This document shows positions 35,171 to 46,961 of a stretch of DNA of 64,000 bases, one piece after another. Under the pieces are notes generated by a model, which was given only the letters and a program-made list of their open reading frames with translations, made no database searches and was not told the origin of the DNA. Source of the DNA: Pholis gunnellus (Eukaryota; Chordata; Actinopteri; Perciformes; Pholidae); contig OU342817.1 in assembly GCA_910591455.2 (NCBI GenBank), positions 17,411,915-17,475,914 of the forward strand, written 5' to 3'. Numbering within the stretch: position 1 is the first letter of the stretch; each line of letters opens with the position of its first letter. Made by a program: the position numbers and the translations under genes.

Positions 35171-36955
35171 AATTTGCGTGTAACAAGCTTATATTGACGC
35201 GCAGTCACTGACACGTACCTGGAGCGTCATAGTCTGAAGCTCAACAAGCTGTGTTATTTGACGCATTGAGAATGCGTTGCCTCGTCCCAGGAAACAAAGA
35301 GAGAAGGTAAACAGAAATCACCTGAGATTCCTTGGCTGAGCCCTGAATGGTTATTATGCAGATGTGACCTAACCGTAGCACCACGGCCATTGACCTGGGA
35401 GCAGGGAAGCGCCTCAAAATCAGGCAAGACTGTTTCATAAATGCTGATAGGAGTGGACAAATGTGGTGACAGACCTGGCAATTTCAGAGAAATGATCATA
35501 AGAACTGTCATTCAATCAAGCAGTGAAACACATCTGCAGCTCTTGAGCTGTAAGTGCTGATATCTGGAGAAGACGGAGGAGGAAACACTCTTATCAATTT
35601 GCTGTATCCTATGAATAACAAATTAATATAGGAAATAAATTATGCAAATATATGAATCCGTCGGTCTTCATTTAGAGTGTGATGAGAGCATCGAGGGGAC
35701 AAATAGATCTGATTGTCAGCTGGAAAGCTTCAGAGGTGATACTTTTGGCTTGTGGAAAGTCTTAATGTCATGAATTATTGAGCAGGGATTACAAACTATT
35801 TGAAGGATCTTTTTTTTTTTTTTTGCTACGAAGCACAACATTTCTGCGTGTTTACATCTGTGCTGTGTTTATTTTCTTTAACTTAGGCATTTATTTGCCG
35901 CATCCAGTGTGGTTAATGGACATAATTTGTTCATTTTAATGCAATTATAGGACGTATGACATTAAACAGTCAACATATTGTGCGTGTAACTGCTCAAATT
36001 AAAAAAAGCCCAGGTTTATACATATTGATGAAGGATGGTGAATTACTGTTTTCTCATTATGTACAACATCTTGCAAATTTCTCCCAACCGTCTCCGACTA
36101 AATTAGATTAAACTTTAACAATCCCTGCAGGGACATTGGGAACATGTTGCATAATGTGGCCTAAATACTTCCAATTTGTAAGGTGGATAACAAAACTGTG
36201 TCACAATGTAAGGGAAGTGTTTTTCTGATGTCACACAGACGATGGATAAACTACACGAGCAACAACAAACCACCACTCATCTCAGTAGACAGATGTCCTT
36301 CTGATACCGAGCTTGATTTTGAAGTGTAAATGATTGAGTTGAATAATATTTTAGTTGTGACTTCATTGTGTTTTTGATCTGACAGAGGTCATCTTATCAT
36401 CACAGCAACAACGGTATTATTTACAAAGGTTAAAATCGAACTGTCAAGATAACGACAGAACATTATGTACTTCTTCTCACTTCGCCCTGTTATTATTGTC
36501 CCTTGAAGGGAAAGTTATCTTACAGCAGGCAGCGGGCGAAACATCAATAACACAAAAGACACGGCAGTAAAACACATGGACCGACGCGGAAAGACCTGCT
36601 GCTGGTCACTACAAGAGCAGCACCAAGACGTGATGATGATAGATAACGAGATGAAAAATATAAGAGCCGACCAGGGCGTCTTTGAGATAATTTACCTTTT
36701 TGTTGCTTCACAGAATTGCCCCTAGAGACAAAACATGTATTTATGTTACTAAAAATATAATCCACTCCCAGGGGCTTCTTCAAGGTCTGAAAGGCATTCT
36801 GGAGATTTTAGGCTGGCTTTTTTTAAGGCTATTTTCATCTGTCTAAAAATACAGGCAAATGCAGTCAACTGACTGACAAATCCAGCAAAACAACTTGAGA
36901 TGCTCGCAGGTCAGCGAGCACAACCCTTTTCGTTCTTAGAGCGCATGGCGTTCAA

Positions 36956-37370
36956 TCAGAAACCGTTTATTGCCAATGTATGTTGCGCATACAGAGAATT
37001 TGTCATGGCGGGTGGTGCATAACATTAAACAATCAACAACAATCAACACAGTGCAAGAAATAGAAACATATTGAAATGTACAATAGAATATAAAGGACTA
37101 TAAAATAAAGTGCACAACAAACAGATAACAGTACTATAAACAAGTCTAATGTAAGTGTAATGTAAGGTGTCAAGTGTATTTAGATATGAAGGGATGTGCA
37201 GGGGAGTGTACTGGTAGGAAAGTGTCAGAGTCAGCGGGGGTCCCAGGCTTTGTTGATGAGCCCGACTGAAGACGGAAAGAAGCTGTTCATGTGGCATGAG
37301 GTCTTGGTGCTGATGGAACGCAGCCTCCTGCCAGATGGAAGGGGCTCGAACAGTTTGTGTCCATGTTTAT
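36956..37370 (-). mobile_element. Retroelement-like teleost repeat
   Basis: On the minus strand it ends with TTGGCAATAAACGGTTTCTG, the tail of an extremely common fish repeat with an AATAAA polyadenylation-like signal. Its other part (37230-37345, read on the plus strand) contains TTGATGAGCCCGACTGAAGA, GAAGAAGCTGTTCATGTGGC and CAGCCTCCTGCCAGATGGAA, also well known from that repeat. The plus-strand open frame over this part encodes a pattern (SPTEDGKKLF, then RSLLPDGRGS) that recurs in fish genomes as false gene models. It is probably the 3' region of a non-LTR retroelement or its SINE partner. Element ends and target duplication are not resolved. Confidence 0.65.
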
Positions 37371-40300
37371 ATATACGTATGATGCCCGATATTCATTGTG
37401 TCAATCACCAACGTTTCTGGAATTTCTACAGAATGTTGTTCAAGAGGTTCCTCTGTAAAATCACAACTTTAATCCAGAGCAGACAGTTGTGGCTTCTTTT
37501 AAACAAACCCATGATGCGGCACTTATACAGTAGTAGCAAAAGGACACATAACGTAGGTGGTATTGTGTCCATATGGCCATGTTTTACATTCATCAAATGT
37601 GTCATAAACAGAAATGTTATCACGTGGAAGACATTTAATCTTCTCTTGTCTCTTGCCAGTGTGTGGTTGGCAGAATAGTGGTTATGAAACACAATTAGGA
37701 GAATATTTTTACAGAGATGGAAATTATGCGCGCCTCGAGGCGCACACACGAAGAGCTTCAACACTCCCCCTCTTTTCCCTTGTTTTACCCGCATATGTTT
37801 TCATACCCACCATGTCAAGATGATTACAATAACTACATGGAAAATTAACACATTACACTGCCATTTGTTTCAGTGTGCGCCGTATGGTAATGGTCAGCAA
37901 TCCGTGTAATGAAGAGCGTAACACATTCCGCATTAGTGTATAGGTAAAGCCCACTCGTTACGGGCACTTAAATGTGTTGCAAGGAGAAAATATCCCATCA
38001 TCACACCCTGATGACTGTACGGTTCTTACACCGTGTTCTGATGTTATCCGTATGACATTTTGAAATGAAGTCCTCGTACCAGAAATACTTTCTAAATGAA
38101 ATCCAACTGCCATGGGTTTGACATGTCCTTGAAATGCACTTATATGTTCTTTCTTTGGGCTTTAATTCTAGTGCATTCCAGACTTCAATACACCGCCCTG
38201 CACTAACCTTTGCAGAATGTCTGCAGTTCCTCAACAAAATACAAGCTGCTGCTGCTGCTGACGTGAAGGGATGGACAAAACATTGTATGAACTTCCTTGA
38301 CAAATATAATGATATAAACCCGGTTGGTATTTACCTGCAAGGCCAGGCGGCGGTGTCCAAATAGCTTTATTCAGTGGAAGTTCTGTCAAATCCAGTTTCC
38401 TTAGTCGGCCTCGATACCGCCCGGAGACTGAAGTTATCCGTTGAACTCAACAATGGGTTGTTTTGGTTGGTATTAGGCCAACAGCGCTGTCAGACTCAGG
38501 GATATAAAAGAGAATGAGAAATCATAATCCCACTTTTACAAGACTCTAAGTTGTTGAGAGTCCTGGTGATTCTTTAAACTTCCCTCACATGCAGACACCT
38601 CAGCGGACGCGGACTCTGCTGGGCCTCTGGAGCGCTCATCACAGGGCTTTAACAGCCTGCGCTTTGATGTGCGGTTAGATGGGTAGACAGAGAGAGAGAG
38701 CAAGCAAGGATAAAGTTTATTAAGGCCAAGTAAGTTTTAGAATTAACGCTTTCAAGCTCTCGAACAGCCTTTCAAAGTCGAGAGCTGCAATCAAAGAAAA
38801 GTCGCTGGAGATCACATCCGCATTGAGAGTCTCATCCCACTAAAGGTCGTTTTCATAAACCTTTAATTATTGATGTTCGGCAACCAACACTGAACACAAT
38901 GAAAACAGAAGACGAGGGCAGACTCGCAGTTTTGTTGCCAATGTAAAGCACACAAGGACGCATCAGACCCGGAACCAAGCGGTTCTTCTCTTTGTTCAGA
39001 CGTTTCCACTGTGATTCACTGACAGTTTCATGTTGCAGAACAATTCAAAAACCTTGCGGTGTTTTCTTCTTGAGAATGTCTTTCAAAGAATCGTCAGGAA
39101 CAGGAATAAACTGAAAGTTTCTTTTATCGACATAAAACACACAAGTGGTAATAATAAATGAGCAAAATGCATCTCAGGATATTCTCATATGCCTCGGCCG
39201 AACTAGCGGGACTCCGAGAATTCATGAATCCTCCTTAAAAAATAAATATAGCCCGTAACAGAGATAATAAAAAAGCATTTTATTACTTTCAAAATACAAA
39301 GCACACTCCCTTAATATACATTGATCACAGTAACATTAAGAGATAATGCATTGGCAACATAAACGACAGGCTATGCCTTCCCTGCTCTGCAGAAAGTGAG
39401 ACATTTGTAGCGATACGTCACCGCTGTAGCAGTACGACGGGGGCTTGCCAAGCGCCGCGGACAGGAAATATGAGCAAGGCGATTTTATTTAACAGCTCAT
39501 TTAGCATTCTTGTATAGTACCTTTTAGCCCAGGTTCCTAATGGCCTGTATCCCCCAGGATTTGTCAGAAGATGTATGAAAATGCAAATATATTAGCAGGA
39601 TGTGCGCCCGGCTGTCTTGTCATGGAGAGAGGTTTGAAAGTATTGCGGTAAAAAACTGAGGCTCAAAGTGAGGAGCCTTTAGCGGGTTTGAAGAGCTGAA
39701 ATACGGGGCAACACTTCATTTGAAGGGCCGTGCGGCTGCCACAACACTGTCAAACACTGACAAGGACATAAATTTAACTTTCCGAATGTTTTTAGAAAGC
39801 GCCATTTGGTTAATAAGGTCACGTACAATGCAACGTTTACTCCTGTTTGTAACTGCTCTGTTCGGACAATTCTTAATTAGTTTTTGAGAATCAGAATCAT
39901 GGCAGGCTTCACTTACCCTGTCAAACATCATCATGACAGCAATAATTTCCCTGACTTCAAGTATAGATGGAATTTGAAAGCTTTATGGATGTATAATAAA
40001 ATCGTATAGGATAGTCAAATGTACGTGCAGCTGTAAAACAGTGTAATAACAATGTAATAATGTAATAACACTGTCAAAATGTTTTCACTCGTATATTAAT
40101 TGAATAATGTAATCCAGAAATACCCGATGTGAGGACCGATCCCTGCTAACTCTGACCCCATTTACTCTCCAGTGTTGCTTCCACTGGGACAGACCTGTGT
40201 GGACCTTCCTCAGGCTGCTCACTCACCTACTGCACTGTACTCACACTTGGAAATGGTTACAAATTACATGTGGGTCACATTTACAGCTTTTAAACATCTG

Positions 40301-40549
40301 GCTAGAATGTGTCTCGGACCACCACCAGAGGTGGATTTCAATCCGTATGTAACACTTGTTTTGTTGCTTTTACACTCTGACTTTCTTGATATACGTATTA
40401 GTATTAATGGAGGTGGAAATTAACACACACCCTTTATACAGTGAATGCATTTCTGTGGTTTTTCCAAACTTGCCTGCGTTTCAATTGGCTTTTCATGTCC
40501 ACTATACAGGGCTGTCAAAATTGGACCGGAGGGTGGGTGCTATGCTTCT
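37371..40549. other. Single-copy non-coding stretch
   Basis: No gene is supported. It includes a short (GCT)5 run at 38245-38260 that gives an alanine stretch in a false open frame. The segment 39440-39690 has the texture of conserved non-coding DNA and contains one copy of a duplicated 22-mer. Confidence 0.5.
39472..39509 (+). repeat. Duplicated motif, copy A
   Basis: The last 22 bases (39488-39509, core AACAGCTCATTTAGCATTC) are identical to 42728-42749. The upstream 15 bases (GAGCAAGGCGAT and so on) match with two substitutions, a diverged short spacer and one length difference. It is not part of any repeat I know. Confidence 0.6.
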
Positions 40550-41378
40550 GACATGAGGCCGCGATCAACAGTGGAGGATGAAGGGTTCAGAAAAATGAAT
40601 CACATCCTCAGCCCTGGTTACGCGCCTCCCTGAAGGACCGTTTTCCACCAAAGTGATGTAATTTAGGAATGTAAGTAGGTAATGGAGAGAGGTGATGGAG
40701 AGAAAGCCCAAGAAGTGCCACGAAAGCCACCGCCAGTGGAATCGTGGCCGCTGAAGCCCACCTTGGCATTACGTGCCATTACATTGGACATGATTGGAAC
40801 ATGGCGTCAATCTGCCTCACCACCATGCCACAGGAGGACAGACGCACGGCACCCGGCATCGCAGAGTGGTTGGAGGAGGCAGCAGCCAGGTTTGAAATGA
40901 CAATATTGCAAAAAACCTGGTGAAGAAGCGTGGGTGGTCCTTTTTTCACCCCCGCTGCGCTAGTCGCACCTTGCAACATCAAGCTCAAGCCTCAACTGTC
41001 ACACAAAGGGGCGGATGGTGCCTTGACCTAAAAAAGCCGACCGGTGGAGCCCGCTTGAAGAGCTTTCCACAGCCCTTGAACCCCTTTGAATGTGCCACTG
41101 TGTTTATGAGTGGGCAGAAATACATCGCCGCTAGTGAAGTCCGCCCTGGAGTGCTGCTGCCTTTTGAGTCGGCAGCAAAGCAGGCTTTCCAAGTCACTGC
41201 TATGGAGTGGCGATGGAAGGAGGAGGCCACGGCACCGAACATTAGCATCCTCTTCTCTGCCCTGCACCCGGGGTTCAGGAAACACAAGTTTGTGACACAT
41301 AAGCAAGTCTTTAATGTGCAAACACAGGTATTTCATGGTGAGCATGGAGGTGGATCAGCAGCAGCAGCAGCAGCATGA
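40550..41378 (+). pseudogene. Degenerate hAT (ZBED-like) transposase
   Basis: Three blocks in different frames line up, in order, with the Ac-type hAT transposases from which vertebrate ZBED1/4/6-like genes derive. Block A (40550-40630) reads DMRPRSTVEDEGFRKM with PGYAPP, the conserved segment before the catalytic core. Block B (about 40732-40920, another frame) contains EAHLGITCHYIGHDWNMAS, ICLTTMP and IAEWLEEAAARFE, ending at an in-frame stop at 40921. Block C (40920-41375, shifted by one base) has KKRGW, RCASRTLQHQ, PFECATVFMSG and ILFSALHPGFRKHKF, matching the later core. The first catalytic Asp region (LTTDxWTS) is not recognisable. The BED finger, C-terminal dimerisation region, terminal repeats and target duplication are not seen. 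With stops and at least two frame changes it is dead, and there is no sign of domestication. Confidence 0.75.
41356..41375 (+). repeat. (CAG)n trinucleotide run
   Basis: Six to seven CAG/GCA units, at the end of the pseudogene open frame where they give an alanine run. Confidence 0.9.
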
Positions 41379-42489
41379 CAGTATAGCTCCTCCCGGACCT
41401 ACTGGAGGAACATACACTGCTCCTCCACGTTTTGCACCTATAGCAACCGATTGAAATGTGTCTCTCCAGAATCTCCCTCCAACTGGCCGTGTATTTTAGG
41501 AAGTATAAGCCCATGGTTGTCCTTCGTCTGTGTCGTGTTGGCTGCACACACACACATGGGTGGTAGAGAAAACTCAGCCAATCCCATTAAGAGTGAACTC
41601 CTCCAGGGCACTGCCCCCCTATCGGACAATTACTTACCAATGGCTCCTAATGGGTTCACCACAATGTATTATCCCGACTCTAGTTACCCACCAAATACCC
41701 ACAAAAACACAGACCACAGCGGTTTCCTTTGGACAGCTAAACGGGGAGGGGGGGGGGCATTTATCAGGTGCTGCATCACTAAGTGTTGCTGTGTAATGTG
41801 TGGAGGCCCACTGACAGCTCCAGTCTCTTTGTCAGCAGATGTCTGCTGGATCACTGCCAGGCGGACCTCCTGCGAGTGTTTTCCCGTTTCGCTGCGGCGT
41901 CACCGTACAGAGCATCGCCGCTGTAGGTGTGCTCCTAGATTTATAGAAGAGTACTCCGCTCTTTAGACCAATCCCGCCAATGTAATCACCTTTGTCTCTG
42001 ACCAGTTGCGCGTACCGCCACATCACAGTGGTTTGAATTGCTTTCCATTGCTTTCCGTGGGTTTATTTTAGTTAACTTTGGGCATTGAAACGAAGCTTAA
42101 AAAAAAACTAAAAACAGTGGAATGACAGTCAAGGTGCTTTGTGTGACGCAGTTCCAAAAGTCTTATATTTACTGTCTTCTCCGAGAGTGGGTTCAAGGTA
42201 AGTTAACACAGTGAGAGTGAAAATACAGGAGTATACACAGTACTTGACCCAATTGCAGAGGTTCCCACGGTTCTCACTAGCTGTCTGGTAAATGAGAGCA
42301 CACCGTGGGAGGTATATTAATCACCAAGGCTCAAGAGTTGCTGTAGCAACACGGGGACACAAAATCCTCCCTTGCTTTTATGCTGAGCCCACCTGGTTAG
42401 TTTTTTTTACAGGACTACGGGTCAGTCTTGAGTAACACAAGGCAAGAGTGTTCTTTTTTATTGATGCAGTGCTCAAAGGATGAGAGCAG

Positions 42490-42490
<1 letters not shown>

Positions 42491-42539
<49 letters not shown>
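42491..42539. repeat. (TG)n microsatellite
   Basis: About 24 uninterrupted TG units. Confidence 0.95.
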
Positions 42540-42542
<3 letters not shown>

Positions 42543-42710
42543 GTTCAGGCTGTGCCTCAGGTTTGTGAGTTTAAACCTTTTTATTTTTTTATCCTTTTTG
42601 TGCACATACTGGCAAAATCCCTAGTAAGATAAACACCTTCCTTCCTGACAGATACCACACATTCTGCACCGCACCTGCAGTTCTTAAAGTGAGAGTTTCT
42701 AGGGAGCGAT

Positions 42711-42749
42711 GAGCAGCGCGATAGTGTTTTAACAGCTCATTTAGCATTC
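42711..42749 (+). repeat. Duplicated motif, copy B
   Basis: Partner of the motif at 39472-39509, in the same orientation and about 3.2 kb away. It shares an exact 22-mer (42728-42749) and a diverged GAGCA..GCGAT segment upstream. Confidence 0.6.
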
Positions 42750-43482
42750 ATAGAAAGGACGGTTTACTCTGAAGTTTAGCCGCTCCGGGGACATAACAGC
42801 ACCACCCACCGCTGGCCAATACTTTTCCATCTGATCACAACTCTGCTGGAAAATACAGCGATGTTAACAAGGCAGTTTAACTAATCCGGGCCCTGATCAT
42901 ATGTCATGATTCCTCATATGGTTCTCAGATGCTGAGACTCAGCACCGTCAACACAGGCAACGTTTTGTTGCAGCATAAAATGTTCACAGCTGTAAAGGCT
43001 GGTCTAAAAATAGCCCGCTCTCTCTTTTTGCCTCCTCTTGCTTGGTCAAGTGGGAGGACACTTTACTTTTTTTCAATGCCCGAGCAGGCCTCTAAGTTGG
43101 GAGCTTGCTCAACTTGATCTGCTTTTCTTTTTTTTTTTATTCCCACCGCTTGCCAATTTTCCTGACAACTGAAGCAGACGGAGAGAGAGAGCGAGAGAGA
43201 AAAAGGGGGTTTTTGGGCTGACGCAGAAGCATGACAGTCCGTCTCTGCCCTTTGTAATGGCCGTGCTCACCCTTTAAGAATCCCACCAGTCACCCCCCCC
43301 TTAATACTCCTCCCTCAAGCCTTACCAGAACAGGGTTTATCATCTGTGATAAAGTACCCCTGGTCTGGGAGGAATCAGCCCTGGATGTTTATTACATTAG
43401 GTCAGCGCGTACTAATGGAGAAACTCCTACAGACCATGTCATCGCCCCGGGGCAACAGGGTAGCGGATACAAAACAGTACAA

Positions 43483-43535
43483 CTCCTTCCTCCTCCTTCC
43501 TCCTCCTTCCTCCTCCTCCTCCTCTCCCTCCCTCT
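43483..43535. repeat. Polypyrimidine tract with 10-bp period
   Basis: CCTCCTTCCT is repeated about three times and followed by CCT and CCCT units. The minus strand carries GGA/GGAAGG repeats of a kind known to form G-quadruplexes. Confidence 0.9.
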
Positions 43536-45524
43536 GTTCCACTTTTCTTTCTCGCGCGGACAAAAAACACACTCACACCCACACACACGGGAGAGGTCAT
43601 ACTCGATTAGAAAGCTCATTACTGTCTTTAGCATATGTCATTTATTTGACTCTGTTATTTGAAGAAAAAAAAAACGATTGTATATTTTGCCTCCTGCTCG
43701 CATACAGCGCGCTGTCAGATTCCATTTATTTCGCAGCAACAGAACATTAGTTGACAAAATGGTTTAAAATGGTAGCCAGTGAATGATGTTTGTGTGGGAC
43801 ATGAGGATACACCTGCATATATTTGCTCCCATACGCCTTCGGTGTGACCGATGAGCAGACAGACTGAGTTTTGGCACACATTTTTACACGGTTTGCTGTC
43901 ACATTTGTTATTCTAATACCGACTGTAAGGTTGAAAATGAAACTACTACTAGGGAAATACTAAACAACAATGTACTTTTGCGTGTGTGCGGCGCTCAGAC
44001 GACAAGTGTGAAATAGCGATTACTTTCTGCTTTTGAGATCATATATGAACGTTCACACACGAGTCAGAAGTATGACGTCGACCGATACGTGTGTGCATTC
44101 AGAGCTGGTTTCTCAGTTCCGCTCCAGTACTCTGATGACTTTACTTCGGCTTGCGTTGTTCAGATGTCTGAGACGGCGTCAGCTGCCAACTCACCTGAGG
44201 CCCGCAATTAGCGTCGAGCAGCTGCCGATCGCTCCGTGCCACAGCAATTCACACTCGGTGGGCACAGACGGCCGGCCTCACGTGAGCCTGTCCTCTCTCC
44301 TTCCCGGTCTCGGTCTTTCACACTTTGTCCTGGATTCAGTGAACGCACGCTAAGAGGCGATGCTAACGCTAACACCCGTCCTTCCTGAAGCAAGCCGGCT
44401 ATTAAAGTGACTCTCATTCATATTCATCATTAGTGGGCCGTTGGAAAGGAGACGGTACTTCATTTTCAACTGCTTGTTGACCCCCCGCAGTGAACGGGCC
44501 GGCGCTGGCCTACAGGTGACCCCGGGCCAGTGCAGCATCAATAGCCGCGGTGGCACCGTTAATGAGAGACACTAGCTGCGTGTGATGTGAATCACAGAGA
44601 GGGCTGGACTGTTCCCCTGCTGTTCAAGGCGCCCTGTGTGTGTGTGTGTGTGTGTTTTTTTAATGATTCTACGGGAAAGCGAGAGAAGCCCTGGACAGAT
44701 GGTTTCTCTTGAGGCATTTCCCTGTTTAGGAGCAACTGTCACAAGTGAAACCGTTTTACCTTTAAGTTATCTGTTCTACTCCATCGCCCCAAAAATCGTC
44801 GTCATTATAAAAAATGCACAGAATGGCGGATAGGGCCATAAATGCTCCTCGTGCCAGATTCAGCTGTAACCTTTTTATTAAATCTGTCGTTCTTCTGAGA
44901 AATGTGGATCCATTTAGAAAGCAGACGGGTAATGCATGATCTGTCCAGTCCTGTGGCCCTCCAGGGTCACTACCTCCTTATTTTCAGCCAATTATGTCCT
45001 TAAAGCTAGTCTCTGAAATATTGATATAGTTCAATTGATATATTGTTATTATATCAATTTTAACGGTTTAAAAGCACTTTCATTGTGGTTTGGGATGTTT
45101 TTTTGAGAAATTGCACCCATACTGGTTGACAATACAGTCCGCAATGAAAGTGACACCTTTCAAACCACGTTTGTTTTCTCCTGCATCAAAAGAAGCCCCA
45201 CGACCACAGCAATATCACGCTTTGCTAGCTGGTGCGTCTTTTTTCTTCTTCTCATTTTCTCTAAATTACTTTTATGTAACGGCTGATTTAAATAAACAGA
45301 AGGCTTCCACACAAGCCTCCACAACGAGCGACGGCAAACAATGCAAACACTGTTTTAATCACCCGTCGTCCCTGCAGAAGATGACAGGCATAGCGCTCTG
45401 GATTCACGCTTTAACGGCACTCCCTGCTTTATTCAGGGCGCAAATATATTATAATGACTATTCTGTGTGAACGCGAATGAACATCAGTCGCACGACTGTA
45501 CAACGTGTTCGGTCACAACTTGTA

Positions 45525-45548
45525 TGTGTGTGTGTGTGTGTGTGTGTG
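45525..45548. repeat. (TG)n microsatellite
   Basis: About 12 TG units. Confidence 0.95.
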
Positions 45549-46589
45549 AATACCCCTGACACAAACACACTGACAACATAACAACATAATAACTTCCTGT
45601 GGCGCCGTCTTCCCTGCGATCCCTGAGCAGGACTTATATGTGCAGTAGCGTTTTGTGCTCGTGCTGTACAATCCTACGGCAGGTGTTACTGTGTGAATCA
45701 GTGTTCACACAAAGGTGTGGAAGCGCCTTCAAAGCAGAGCAGACAAAAGGAACACCTAATGTGTTGTGTACTGTATCTGCCGGTGAGAACTCCTTCCTGG
45801 AAGACGCGCAGGTACCCGCCTCACAGCCTCTCTTCTTCTCCTTCTGTGAAAATGTTGTTTTTCTTTCGAGGGAGCGAAGGTGCCTATCTGCACGGAAAGA
45901 GAAACATGTTGCTACTGTACCAAAACAAACAGGATAAATCGCACCAGCAGAGGCAGCGGAGCAGAGACGAGCCTGACAACAGCCGCAGGGCCCAGCGACT
46001 GCTGCACTCTGCCTAATCAAGCAGCCTTTTGAAAGCGTCACTTTTATCCCGGCAAAAAGAGCAGGGTGAGAGGGGGGTTTCAGGTGTCATCCGAAACAAT
46101 AGGAAGACAAAAGGAGAGTAGGATTTTGCATTTTAGTTTTTTGAAGAAGAAGAAGAGGGAGCCTCTCTTCAGGTGTTGTGCAAAAGGATGGAGCGAAGGA
46201 ACGAAATACAGTAGTGCGTAGGAAGCAGGGGTGCAGGCTGTCTTGCAGAATAATGGACTTGATGATTAATTGCTGTGAGCATCAAAGGAACCACTAATGC
46301 CTCATTTCCACCGCATGCTTCGGCTCGACTTGAATTCAAGTCATTATTGGCAGAAGTTCCTTTTCTCTATTTCCTACTCCACTACAGATGGTAGCCCCTC
46401 AGCCGCTCACCAAAGCGAAGCAGTTTGAAACTGTCGTGACATCATCTCAGTTATTATACATTACCTAGAGTGTGGCGGCCCGCCAAACTCTTTTTTTTTT
46501 GTCCAGCCACAGTTTCATAATGAAACGAAAAATATTTGTACACTTGTCAGCCGGTGGGCTGGCTGACATTCTCGTGGTGCACTTCCTAC

Positions 46590-46961
46590 AGAATGTTACT
46601 TCAGTCAAATTAAAAAAGAAAAACCTTAAAGTACCAAAAGTAAAAGTTTACTCATTATGCAGAATGGCCCTTTACAAAAAATATATTTACTGTAAGCCTA
46701 TATCATTGGATTATAATCATTGATGCATGTAGGTTAGGCTATATGCTACTTAATAATACATTATAGCTTCTTAGCTAATGCATATTTTCTATTAAGAATC
46801 TGAATCTGTAAAGTAGCCTATCAAGTATACTACATGTCAAATAAATGCAGTGAAGTTAAGAGTACAATATTTACCATACATAAAATGAAAAGTCTCTCAT
46901 GACAAGTACCTCAAAAAAGTACTTGAGTAGCCTGAATGTACTTAGTTACATTCCACCACTG
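46590..46961. mobile_element. Common teleost hAT-type non-autonomous repeat (CAGTGGTGGAA end)
   Basis: The right end reads TGTACTTAGTTACATTCCAC followed by CACTG, which on the minus strand is CAGTGGTGGAATGTAAC, a hAT-like terminus. Inside, CCAAAAGTAAAAGTTTACTC, ATTATGCAGAATGGCCC, TTGGATTATAATCATTGATG, AATCTGTAAAGTAGCC and ACAAGTACCTCAAAAAAGTA follow the order of one of the most abundant percomorph repeats. The left terminus is missing, because homology starts near 46590 without the matching CAGTGGTGG. No coding capacity is present. Confidence 0.75.

Larger units (their letters stand above)
33746..36955. other. Single-copy non-coding stretch
   Basis: No gene is supported. A more CpG-rich segment lies at 34790-35110 and a poly-T tract near 35809-35824. 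The E-box and a small repeat remnant are listed separately. Confidence 0.5.
41379..46589. other. Non-coding stretch with microsatellites
   Basis: No gene is supported. The longest open frame of the window (171 codons, 41451-41966) lies here but has no domain and crosses a CA run and a G run. CpG-rich patches occur at about 44200-44560. A short (TG)n lies at 44635-44655. Confidence 0.5.

Noticed and set aside
36956..37678. 160-codon plus-strand frame over 37196-37678 as a gene
   Set aside because: Its first third is antisense to a common retroelement-like repeat, and the remainder has no domain.
41451..41966. Longest open frame in the window (171 codons, plus)
   Set aside because: No recognisable domain, low-complexity stretches from CA and G runs, and overlapping frames on the other strand. 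It does not continue the neighbouring transposase.
45634..46041. 135-codon minus-strand frame, Cys-rich
   Set aside because: Cysteines are not regularly spaced, there is no signal peptide, and plus-strand frames overlap it.
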